Positions 7,587-14,825 of a DNA stretch of 37,912 nt are shown here, one piece after another. The notes under the pieces were generated by a model that was not told where the DNA came from, did no database searches, and saw nothing but the letters and a program-made list of their open reading frames with translations. The position numbers and the translations under genes were made by a program. The stretch comes from Blautia sp. Lineage in GTDB: Bacteria; Bacillota; Clostridia; Lachnospirales; Lachnospiraceae. Location: assembly GCA_017475035.1 (NCBI GenBank), contig JAFVGK010000127.1:1-37912 (forward strand), written 5' to 3'. Each line of letters starts with the position of its first letter. The first letter of the stretch is position 1.

Positions 7587-7597
7587 ACATTCCTGTC

Positions 7598-7626
7598 TTG
7601 CGTTTTTCCTTATTCTGGTGTATAGT
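7598..7626 (+). promoter_or_regulatory. argG promoter
   Basis: TTGCGT (7598-7603), 17-base spacer and TATAGT (7621-7626). The leader is about 160 bases and carries a hairpin AGAGAAGC-GGAG-GCTTCTCT (7644-7663). The nearest ARG-box-like site ends 12 bases upstream of the -35 box. Confidence 0.7.
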
Positions 7627-7791
7627 AACGCCGATAGCCATTGAAGAGAAGCGGAGGCTTCTCTGAACAGGAGCCGGCCGTAAACAGACAGAACAAGAGA
7701 TGAAAATCTGTATACGGATGGATCCTTTGGCCATACAGTAAAAAGGCATCATAAAAAGGATGCCGGAAAAAATCGAGGAGGATTTTTATTT

Positions 7792-9012
7792 ATGAAGGAA
7801 AAAGTTGTACTTGCCTACTCCGGCGGTCTTGATACGACAGCCCTGATTCCGTGGCTGAAAGAGAATTTTGACTATGAAGTAATCTGCTGCTGTGTAAACT
7901 GCGGACAGGGTAATGAGCTGGATGGCCTCGAGGAGAGAGCAAAGCTCTCCGGAGCGTCAAAGCTTTATATCGAGGATATCGTGGACGAGTTCAGCGAAGA
8001 GTTTATCATGCCTTGCGTGGCGGCCGGCGCCGTTTACGAGCATAAATACCTTCTGGGAACTTCCATGGCGCGCCCTGCTATTGCCAGAAAGCTGGTAGAG
8101 ATCGCCAGAAAGGAAAACGCCTCCGCGATCTGCCATGGGGCTACCGGAAAGGGAAACGACCAGATTCGTTTTGAACTGGGCATTAAAGCCCTGGCGCCCG
8201 ATATCCGTATTATCGCTCCGTGGAGAATGACGGATGTCTGGAAGATGAAATCAAGGCAGGATGAAATAGACTATTGCGCCGCCCATGGCATCAACCTTCC
8301 CTTTGACGCAAGCCACAGTTACAGCCGCGACCGCAATCTCTGGCACATCAGCCATGAGGGACTCGAGCTTGAGGATCCCAGCCAGGCACCGAATTATGAT
8401 GATATGCTGGTCCTGAGCGTAACACCGCAGAAGGCTCCGGATCAGGAGACAGAGATCACGATGACCTTTGAGGGCGGCGTGCCTAAGACTCTGAATGGAA
8501 AAGCGATGAAGGTTTCCGAGATCATCACCGAGCTCAATGCGATCGGCGGGGCAAACGGTATCGGTATCGTGGATATCGTGGAGAACCGCGTCGTCGGCAT
8601 GAAGTCCCGCGGCGTGTATGAGACTCCCGGAGGTACGATTCTGATGGAGGCTCATGAGCAGCTGGAAGAGCTGATCCTGGATCGTGAGACTCTTGAGATG
8701 AAGAAAAAGCTCGGCAGCCAGTTTGCCCAGATCGTTTATGAAGGCAAATGGTATACTCCTCTGCGTGAGGCGATTGAAGCGTTCGTCTGGTCTACGCAGA
8801 AATACGTGACAGGCGAAGTAAAGCTGAAGCTTTACAAGGGCAATATCATCAAAGCCGGTACGACCTCACCCTACAGCCTGTACAACGAATCGCTGGCTTC
8901 TTTCACGACCGGTGATCTGTATGACCATCATGACGCGGACGGATTTATCACTCTCTTTGGCCTTCCGCTGAAGGTGCGTGCCATGAAGATGGCAGAAGTA
9001 AATAAAAAATAA
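7792..9012 (+). CDS. argG: Argininosuccinate synthase
   Basis: A 406-residue enzyme, normal for the family, that joins citrulline and aspartate with ATP to give argininosuccinate. The N-type ATP pyrophosphatase P-loop is [12 protein letters not shown] (residues 7-18). [14 protein letters not shown] near 117 and [19 protein letters not shown] near 175 are the conserved substrate-binding stretches. It has a good GAGGAGG site upstream. argH, which commonly follows argG, does not follow here; the next feature is repeat R1 with a strong hairpin, so argG appears monocistronic and under ARG-box control. Confidence 0.97.
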   Translation: MKEKVVLAYSGGLDTTALIPWLKENFDYEVICCCVNCGQGNELDGLEERAKLSGASKLYIEDIVDEFSEEFIMPCVAAGAVYEHKYLLGTSMARPAIARKLVEIARKENASAICHGATGKGNDQIRFELGIKALAPDIRIIAPWRMTDVWKMKSRQDEIDYCAAHGINLPFDASHSYSRDRNLWHISHEGLELEDPSQAPNYDDMLVLSVTPQKAPDQETEITMTFEGGVPKTLNGKAMKVSEIITELNAIGGANGIGIVDIVENRVVGMKSRGVYETPGGTILMEAHEQLEELILDRETLEMKKKLGSQFAQIVYEGKWYTPLREAIEAFVWSTQKYVTGEVKLKLYKGNIIKAGTTSPYSLYNESLASFTTGDLYDHHDADGFITLFGLPLKVRAMKMAEVNKK

Positions 9013-9024
9013 CAGGATTCTGGC

Positions 9025-9138
9025 GGCAAAAGGTCATGCAGAAGGAGCGGGGCCTTGCCGCATGCCAGTATCGTGACCTGACAAAAAGCCGTACCCCTGC
9101 TGCAGACAATTGCAGCAGGGGCACGGCTTTGTCGATGC
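9025..9138 (+). repeat. Repeat R1 copy 2, directly after argG
   Basis: The left end GGCAAAAGGTCATGC (9025-9039) and right end GGCTTTGTCGATGC (9125-9138) match the ends of R1 copies at 18950 and 30185. Inside, GGTCA/TGACC bracket a first hairpin and a 16-bp stem fills the second half. The repeat begins only 12 bases after the argG stop. Confidence 0.65.
9088..9127 (+). terminator. Likely argG terminator inside repeat R1
   Basis: GCCGTACCCCTGCTGCA pairs with TGCAGCAGGGGCACGGC around GACAAT. Only a short T-run follows (TTTG), so termination may be partial. The stem is supplied by the repeat, as though R1 has been taken on as a terminator. Confidence 0.5.
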
Positions 9139-9189
9139 TGCCGCTTGAGCAGCGTAAATCCGGCATAGAATTTTAGTGATTCGGTTTCT

Positions 9190-9330
9190 GAAAAAAAAAG
9201 AGACCCCAAAAAAGGTCTTAAAAGAAGGAGGGCCGGGTTCTTTCGAACCCGGCGAGTATGAAAAAGAAAAAGAGTGACGACTCCCACATCGAAGGTGGGG
9301 GCTTCCTTTTCGGATGTATGTCCGTCTCGG
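9190..9330. mobile_element. Hairpin-rich stretch, possible IS200/IS605-type end remnant
   Basis: Three hairpins stand in a row: GAGACC/GGTCTT (9200-9220), a perfect GCCGGGTTC-TTTC-GAACCCGGC (9232-9253), and CCCAC-ATCGAAG-GTGGG (9283-9299) followed by GGGCTTCC. The last resembles, from memory, subterminal hairpins of IS200/IS605 elements. No transposase is recognisable here. A short open frame 9258-9458 (66 codons) covers part of it but has no recognised similarity and little sign of coding. 9331-9564 shows nothing else except an AT-rich tail. Confidence 0.3.
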
Positions 9331-9564
9331 GACTCATCAAAGGCGATCCCCGTGCGCCACACGGTTCTTGTCACATAGAAAACTATGGACCCGGCATTAC
9401 TGCCATGAGCAAACATATCGATTCTCTGGGAGGGAGAAGTATAAGATATGTCTGCTAAGAAGATACTTTTTTATCTTCTTGCGTTATTTATATCATCTAA
9501 ATATGAGGAAATTATGTGGAAATTATGTGCAAAAATTAAGAATTTTATGAACAAACTGTAAACA

Positions 9565-10527
9565 TTATTCTTCGTCAAGGAAAATGACGAGAACTTGATT
9601 TGCCTGGTCATCGGCAGAGGCTGTTTCCGTATCTGATTTTTCAGATGCCATGTCTCCACGCCTTCTTTTCTCGACAGTCAGACGAATCACCATATCTCCC
9701 GCAATAAAATCTTCTTCATCATCTGCTTCAGCGTCTTCTTCGGCAGCTTCGGCATCCTCTTCGGCAGCCTCGGCATCCTCTTCGACAGCTTCGGCATCTT
9801 CTTCGGCAACTTCAGCATCCTCTTCAGCAGCTTCAGCATCCTCTTCGGCAGTCTCGGCATCCTCTTCGGCAGCGTCAGCATCTTCTTCGGCAGTCTCAGC
9901 ACCTTCCTCGGCGGCTTCAGCGTCCTCTTCGGCAGTCTCAGCACCTTCATCGGCGGCTTCAGCGTCCTCTTCGGCATCCTCAGCATTTTCCTCTACGGCT
10001 TCAGCATCCTCTTCAGCAGTCTCAGCACCTTCCTCGGCAGCTTCAGCGTCCTCTTCGACAGCTTCAGCTTCTTCCTCAACTGCGTCAGTGTCTTCCTCGT
10101 CGGAGACATAATTCATGATAACAACAGATTTTCCTTCCTGTTTCGCGCGGAAAATAAACTGGGCAGTATCGGAGCCCTTCTCTTCTCCTTCTTCGGCAGC
10201 AGGAGCTTCTATATAGGTCTGAGACTCCAGCTCAATGACGGAAGGATCTGTGATTTCGTATGTCCAGGAATAACCCGATGACTGGTCAGCAGCCAGTTCG
10301 AGGATCAGGGCGTCACCGTCTGTTTCGACATTGCCCTCTACAGATGTTTCTTCCTCGATCTCACCGGTCTCCTCTTCTGTGTTTTCCGGCTCAATGAACC
10401 CCTCTTCAGAAGAGGTTTCCTCTATTTCAGGCTGGGGCGGAGGTGTGAGGGTTTCCTTTTTTTTGCCGCATCCCGCGAGAAGAAGGGAAGAAGACAGAAG
10501 CAGTGAAAGAATAAGTATTTTTTTCAT
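9565..10527 (-). CDS. Lipoprotein with chagasin-like (I42) inhibitor fold interrupted by an acidic heptad repeat
   Basis: A 320-residue precursor. Residues 1-20 form a lipoprotein signal with lipobox LLAGC (Cys20), so the product should be anchored outside the membrane. An acidic linker follows to ~68. Residues ~70-141 look like the chagasin/I42 cysteine-protease-inhibitor fold: the signature loop is AADQSSGYSWTYE (family pattern NPTTGYxW) and the later strand is AQFIFRAKQEGKSVVIMNYV. Where the family normally has its third inhibitory loop (RPW-like) there are instead seventeen 7-residue repeats (residues 153-271), after which FIAGDMVIRLTVEKRR completes the last strand. The fold assignment is by motif and is moderate. 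The start at 10527 has AGAGAGG seven bases upstream. Confidence 0.6.
   Translation of the reverse strand: MKKILILSLLLSSSLLLAGCGKKKETLTPPPQPEIEETSSEEGFIEPENTEEETGEIEEETSVEGNVETDGDALILELAADQSSGYSWTYEITDPSVIELESQTYIEAPAAEEGEEKGSDTAQFIFRAKQEGKSVVIMNYVSDEEDTDAVEEEAEAVEEDAEAAEEGAETAEEDAEAVEENAEDAEEDAEAADEGAETAEEDAEAAEEGAETAEEDADAAEEDAETAEEDAEAAEEDAEVAEEDAEAVEEDAEAAEEDAEAAEEDAEADDEEDFIAGDMVIRLTVEKRRRGDMASEKSDTETASADDQANQVLVIFLDEE
9715..10071 (-). repeat. 21-bp coding tandem repeat (17 units of a 7-residue motif)
   Basis: Units read DAEAAEE, GAETAEE, DAEAVEE and close variants, seventeen in a row with no frame-breaking change. The unit is a multiple of three, so copy number can change by slippage without breaking the frame. 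The peptide is almost only Ala, Glu and Asp and should form a long, strongly negative helix. The opposite strand is also open (Ser/Ala-rich) for the same compositional reason and is not a gene. Confidence 0.95.
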
Positions 10528-10851
10528 GAGACAACCTCTCTTTCTGGATGAATCTGATTCTATGATGTATAAATAAAGGCGAAAGGCGGATTGTATAAAC
10601 CTACTCCACCTCACTTTATATTATAGCATAGAACATTGGCCGGATTCAATATAGGAATGGTGAAGATTGCGTAAACCTGCAGAGAATGTGTCATGCAATC
10701 GTGCGGGAGGGGATTACGCCCTGTATCTTGCGATTATACCTGTGACCGCAATGAACTGCCGGTTCAGGACTGAAAGATGAACGTGTTCATTCGTTATACA
10801 CGGTTTTTTCGTGAATAATTACGATAATGAGTATAAAATATAACGTTCTGG

Positions 10852-10880
10852 TTGCGAGAAAAGCCTTTTTGTTGTAAAAT
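10852..10880 (+). promoter_or_regulatory. Promoter of the TerB-like gene
   Basis: TTGCGA (10852-10857), 17-base spacer, TAAAAT (10875-10880). The gap 10528-10851 otherwise holds no gene; it contains only AT-rich sequence and short inverted repeats. Confidence 0.6.
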
Positions 10881-10966
10881 ACATCACAGCGCGGTTTATG
10901 AAGACAGTTATTTCAAATCGTGAAGGACAGCCATAGAAGATTTATAGTATAAAGGAGGAAAATCTG

Positions 10967-11383
10967 ATGTTACTTAGTTATGTATCTGATTCTGATGTTA
11001 AGAAAGAGAGCTTTATCGAACTGGCATATAAGCTGGCTTATTCCAACAGAGATTACCCGGAAGCACAGCGGGAGCTTTTGATGCATTATAAGGAAGCGTG
11101 CGACATCCAGGTTATCCCGAATACCTCGACCAAAGAGAAGCTGATTGAATTCTTCGGTAAGGAGAGCCCAAAGGTCAGAAGGATCGTATATTTTGAAATT
11201 TATATGCTGTTTGCTTCTGACGGAAAGATCGATGAGAATGAAATGAAGAATCTCAAAGAACTCAGGACGGCTTTTGGCATTTCTGATGAGGAGGCGGAAA
11301 AGATCCAGGAACAGGGACTTCTGGTAAGACAGGCTCATCAGGATCTGGAAAAACTGCTTTGCATCGATGGCGCGGCAGAGTAA
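10967..11383 (+). CDS. Small TerB-like helical protein
   Basis: A 138-residue, all-helical, acidic, soluble protein. The segment IYMLFASDGKIDENEMKNLK (residues 79-98) with following FGISDEEAEKI is like the core of the TerB/tellurite-resistance and DnaJ-associated TerB fold, in which a short acidic loop (DGKIDENE) lies between two helices and may bind metal. No partner Ter genes are near, so a tellurite role is not implied. It has an AAGGAGG site, its own promoter and a terminator, so it is monocistronic. The fold call rests on one motif. Confidence 0.5.
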   Translation: MLLSYVSDSDVKKESFIELAYKLAYSNRDYPEAQRELLMHYKEACDIQVIPNTSTKEKLIEFFGKESPKVRRIVYFEIYMLFASDGKIDENEMKNLKELRTAFGISDEEAEKIQEQGLLVRQAHQDLEKLLCIDGAAE

Positions 11384-11404
11384 TTCAGTAATATAGTCAG
11401 GAGG

Positions 11405-11442
11405 AAACCCGCCAATCGTGAATCAGCGATTGGCGGGTTTTA
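11405..11442 (+). terminator. Terminator of the TerB-like gene
   Basis: AAACCCGCCAATCG pairs perfectly with CGATTGGCGGGTTT around TGAATCAG and runs into TTT. The A-run on the left arm makes it usable in both directions. Confidence 0.85.
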
Positions 11443-11518
11443 CTGTATTTATATGATCCGATGAACGAAAATTCCGGTTTATGGCTTAAATCTGCCCATG
11501 TATTTTAGTTACATATTG

Positions 11519-11547
11519 TTTACAATCACTGTGTTTTGCTGTAAGAT
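11519..11547 (+). promoter_or_regulatory. Promoter of the flavoprotein reductase gene
   Basis: TTTACA (11519-11524), 17-base spacer, TAAGAT (11542-11547), about 90 bases before the start codon. Confidence 0.55.
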
Positions 11548-11637
11548 AACATCATCTCACCGGTTTCCAAAGACGAAGTGAGAGAGACCGTGAGGAAAAT
11601 AAAAATGCGGGAAGATACCCGCGGCAAGGAGGATGAC

Positions 11638-13533
11638 ATGAAGTTCAGGACAATGCGGCGTATGCTCCTCGCGATGACGCTCTCGGCAGCTATGGTATTC
11701 GGAGCTGCAGGCGTAATGGCAGAGGAATTGACTGGCGTAGGTTCCGCACCGGGCATCGAAGGCGAGGATGTTGTCGTAGAGGTCGTAGCGACCCCGGACG
11801 AGATCATTTCCGTTACCGTGACCGAGCAGAATGAGACACCCGGTATCGGCAGCGTGGCAGCGGAAACCGTGCCGGAAGCGATTGTGACAGAGCAGACTCT
11901 TGAGGTGGATGATGTGGCCGGGGCTACCGTGACAAGCAATGCGGTCAAGGAGGCCGTTCGTCAGGCTCTGGAGAGTGTGGGCCTGGATCCGGCAGCTTAT
12001 GACGGTTCCGGCGCGGGTGAAGCCGCAGACGCAGAGCCGGCCGAGGATGTGACCCTTACCACGGACGTGGTGGTTGTCGGCGCCGGCGGCGCAGGCATGA
12101 CAGCTGCGATCGAAGCAAAGGACGCAGGCAAGGAAGTAATCGTTGTGGAGAGCCAGGCGATGGTAGGCGGCAACTCTGTCCGCTCTACAGGCGGCTTGAA
12201 TGCTGCCAAGACTGCTCTGCAGGATGAGAATGCTTTTGACGAAGGCGCCGGCGTGGAAAAACAGCTTGCTGCTGCAGCCGAGAACTATGCCTCAAACGAA
12301 ACCATCACCGCTCTGGCGGCAGCTGTTCAGGAACAGTGGGATGCATACAATGCAAACCCGGAAGGATACTTCGATTCCGTTGAATTGTTTGAGTTGGATA
12401 CCATGATCGGCGGCAAAGGCATCAACAATCCGGAACTTGTAGCTGCGCTCTGTGAAAATTCTGCGGCAGCGGTTGACTGGCTGGAGTCTGTCGGAGCTCC
12501 GCTTCCGAGCGTTTCCAGCTTTGGCGGCGCGTCCGTAAAGAGAATTCACCGTCCGGTTAATGACGAAGGAAAGACGGTTTCCGTCGGTTCCTATATTGTT
12601 CCGATTCTGAAGCAGAACCTGGAGGACCGCGGGATCGAACTGATGCTGAACACCACCGCCACAAAGCTTCTGACAGAAGAAGGCAAGGTTGTCGGTATCG
12701 AGGCAGCCGGCGCTTCAGGCGAGACCGTTACGATTCAGGCAGGCGCCGTTGTTCTGGCAACAGGCGGTTTTGGCGCGAACCTGGAGATGGTTTCCGAACT
12801 GAAGCCGGAGCTGGATGGCTTTATGACGACGAACGCTTCCGGCATTCTCGGACAGGGCATTGCCATGGCTGAAGAAATCGGCGCTGCGACGGTGGATATG
12901 GATCAGATCCAGATTCACCCGACCGTACAGGCAGACACGGCATCTCTGATTACGGAAGGTCTGCGCGGTGACGGCGCGATCCTTGTAAACGAAGAGGGTC
13001 TCCGCTTTATCGATGAAGTAGGCACAAGAGATGTGGTTTCCGCTGCTGAGATCGCCCAGACCAACAGCCACAGCTATCTGATCGTAGACCAGGCTATGGT
13101 GGATGCGTCCAGCGTGATCCAGGGATATATCAACGCAGGCTTTACTCTGACAGGCGAGACCTATGAAGAACTGGCGGAAGCAGCCGGTATCGACGCGGAA
13201 GCGTTTGCAAAGACCATGGAGACCTGGAACGGCTATGTGGCTGAGAAATCCGATCCGGAGTTTAACCGCACAAGCTTTGCCAATCCGCTTGACACAGCTC
13301 CCTTCTATGCCATCAATGTGACGGCAGGCATCCACCACACCATGGGCGGTCTGTCGATCAATCCGGACACGCAGGTTCTCGATGCTGACGGAAATGCGAT
13401 CGAAGGTCTTTACGCTGCAGGCGAGGTTACCGGCGGCGTTCACGGCGCAAACCGTCTGGGCGGAAACGCGGTAGCTGATTTCGTAGTCTTCGGTCGTATC
13501 GCAGGACAGAATGCGGCAGCATATGTAGGATAA
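11638..13533 (+). CDS. Secreted FMN-binding/FAD flavoprotein reductase (fumarate- or urocanate-reductase-like)
   Basis: A 631-residue precursor. Residues 1-28 are a Sec signal peptide (cut near GVMAEE). Residues ~44-113 are an FMN-binding domain whose AGATVTS motif (94-100) is the site where ApbE-type transferases attach FMN to threonine. Residues ~143-630 are the fumarate-reductase flavoprotein fold: FAD site VVVVGAGGAGMTAA (144-157), VVESQAMVGGNSVRS near 169, the substrate/active-site run near IHPTVQ and LRGDGAILVNEEG, and C-terminal GEVTGGVHGANRLGGNA. Known relatives reduce fumarate, urocanate or other enoates outside the membrane; the acceptor here is unknown. The start at 11638 has AAGGAGG five bases upstream and gives a clean signal peptide. 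No apbE is in the window. Confidence 0.85.
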   Translation: MKFRTMRRMLLAMTLSAAMVFGAAGVMAEELTGVGSAPGIEGEDVVVEVVATPDEIISVTVTEQNETPGIGSVAAETVPEAIVTEQTLEVDDVAGATVTSNAVKEAVRQALESVGLDPAAYDGSGAGEAADAEPAEDVTLTTDVVVVGAGGAGMTAAIEAKDAGKEVIVVESQAMVGGNSVRSTGGLNAAKTALQDENAFDEGAGVEKQLAAAAENYASNETITALAAAVQEQWDAYNANPEGYFDSVELFELDTMIGGKGINNPELVAALCENSAAAVDWLESVGAPLPSVSSFGGASVKRIHRPVNDEGKTVSVGSYIVPILKQNLEDRGIELMLNTTATKLLTEEGKVVGIEAAGASGETVTIQAGAVVLATGGFGANLEMVSELKPELDGFMTTNASGILGQGIAMAEEIGAATVDMDQIQIHPTVQADTASLITEGLRGDGAILVNEEGLRFIDEVGTRDVVSAAEIAQTNSHSYLIVDQAMVDASSVIQGYINAGFTLTGETYEELAEAAGIDAEAFAKTMETWNGYVAEKSDPEFNRTSFANPLDTAPFYAINVTAGIHHTMGGLSINPDTQVLDADGNAIEGLYAAGEVTGGVHGANRLGGNAVADFVVFGRIAGQNAAAYVG

Positions 13534-13588
13534 AATAGTGAAAAGATTTGCGAATTACCTGTCCTGACAGGGCTGCAGATTGCATCAG

Positions 13589-13635
13589 AAACAAAAGCGC
13601 CTGCTTCAAAAGCTTGAAGCAGACGCTTTTGTTTT
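13589..13635 (+). terminator. Terminator after the flavoprotein gene
   Basis: AAACAAAAGCG and CTGCTTCAA pair with TTGAAGCAG and CGCTTTTGTTT, giving a stem of about 20 bp ending in TTTT. It ends just before the Shine-Dalgarno site of the transaminase gene, so that gene depends on read-through or on an internal promoter that is not obvious. Confidence 0.85.
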
Positions 13636-13658
13636 ACAGGGGAGGAGTGGATACCGCA

Positions 13659-14498
13659 ATGAAGACGCTGGGGTATTATAATGGGAAATATGACGAGATA
13701 GAGAATATGGTTGTTCCGATGAATGACCGTTCATGCTGGTTCGGCGACGGCGTCTATGATGCGCAGCAATGCAGAAATTATCATAGCTTTGCACAGGATG
13801 AGCACCTTGACAGATTCTACCGGAGCGCTGCAATGCTGAAAATCGCCATGCCGATGGAAAAAGAGGAGTTTAAGGCTCTGCTTGACTCACTGGTCAGAAA
13901 AATGGATACGGGAGATCTGTTTGTGTATTATCAGGTAAGCAGAGGAACAGGAATGCGAAGCCATGTTTTTCCGGATTCCCCGTCAAACCTGTGGATTACA
14001 TTAAGACCGGAAGAGTTTGTGGACGGAACGGAGCCGATCCGTCTGATCACGGTGGAGGATACACGTTATTTCCACTGCAATATCAAGACGACAAATCTGA
14101 TCCCGAATATTATGGCAGCACAGGCCGCACGGGAAGCCGGGTGCACGGAAGCCGTGTTCATCCGTCCGGGAAACCAGGTGACGGAATGTGCCCACAGCAA
14201 TGTCCACATCCTGAAAAACGGATGTCTCCGCACGGCCCCCGCTGACAACCTGATTCTTCCCGGCATCGCGAGAGCCCATCTGATCAAAGCCTGCCATGTG
14301 CTTGACATCCCGGTGGATGAGACCCCGTTTACCAGAGAAGAACTGATGGGAGCCGATGAGGTGATCGTTACCAGTACCGGTGATTTTTGCCTGCGGGCGG
14401 AAATGATCGACGGGATACCGGTGGGAGGAAAGGATCTTCTGCATTTCGAGATGCTCCGGAAATATCTGGTTGACGAATATCTTGAAGCGACGAAATAA
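13659..14498 (+). CDS. dat: D-amino-acid transaminase (class IV)
   Basis: A 279-residue fold-type-IV PLP aminotransferase. It should interconvert D-alanine and D-glutamate with their keto acids, feeding peptidoglycan precursors. FGDGVYDAQQ (residues 28-37) opens the family. The PLP lysine is in NIKTTNLIPNIMA (Lys143). RGTGMRSHVFP (95-105) carries the Arg-x-His pair (Arg100, His102) that binds the substrate carboxylate in D-amino-acid transaminases and separates them from branched-chain enzymes. VTECAHSNVH near 174 and SGTG-like TSTGDF near 238 are the PLP phosphate loops. The start at 13659 follows GGGGAGGAG at about 11 bases; upstream in-frame codons lie in a terminator. Confidence 0.85.
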   Translation: MKTLGYYNGKYDEIENMVVPMNDRSCWFGDGVYDAQQCRNYHSFAQDEHLDRFYRSAAMLKIAMPMEKEEFKALLDSLVRKMDTGDLFVYYQVSRGTGMRSHVFPDSPSNLWITLRPEEFVDGTEPIRLITVEDTRYFHCNIKTTNLIPNIMAAQAAREAGCTEAVFIRPGNQVTECAHSNVHILKNGCLRTAPADNLILPGIARAHLIKACHVLDIPVDETPFTREELMGADEVIVTSTGDFCLRAEMIDGIPVGGKDLLHFEMLRKYLVDEYLEATK

Positions 14499-14597
14499 AA
14501 CAGGCCTGAAAAAGCGAAAATGCTCCCGCTGCTCCTGGCAGGACGCCATTCCCATCGGTGGAAGATTTCTGACTGACGTCCCTGTCATAATGTAAAA

Positions 14598-14637
14598 AGG
14601 ACAGATCCATGTTGACATGGGGTCTGTCCTTTTTTTT
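14598..14637 (+). terminator. Terminator after dat
   Basis: GGACAGA-CCATGT pairs with ACATGG-GTCTGTCC and is followed by eight T. A clear plus-strand intrinsic terminator. Confidence 0.9.
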
Positions 14638-14734
14638 CGCGATAAGGCTGGAGAGCGGGCATCGTGCTTGTACGGACGCACTTTCGACGGCAAACGTAAA
14701 TCGGACTTTGCCGCGAGAGGTGCGCATAGCGTCA

Positions 14735-14763
14735 GGACAGGGGAGAAGAATTCTCCCCTGTCC
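14735..14763. other. Perfect 29-base inverted repeat between convergent genes
   Basis: GGACAGGGGAGAA and TTCTCCCCTGTCC are fully complementary around a three-base centre. It lies about 60 bases past the stop of the minus-strand M13 peptidase gene but lacks a T-run on either strand. The rest of 14499-14825 has the dat terminator and no credible gene. Confidence 0.5.
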
Positions 14764-14825
14764 GATCATGACAGCAAAGCTGCGCAGACGAAGCTGTAAG
14801 CGGAACCGCAAGGATATCAGGATCC

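Noticed and set aside
9715-10071. CRISPR-like regular repeat
   Set aside because: Units are 21 bp, directly joined without spacers, and lie in frame inside a coding sequence.
9650-10111. Plus-strand Ser/Ala-rich open frame of 153 codons
   Set aside because: It is the complement of the acidic 21-bp tandem repeat in the lipoprotein gene; the openness follows from composition and there is no ribosome site.
12715-13443. Minus-strand open frame of 242 codons opposite the first flavoprotein
   Set aside because: A shadow frame without a ribosome site; the plus strand is clearly coding.
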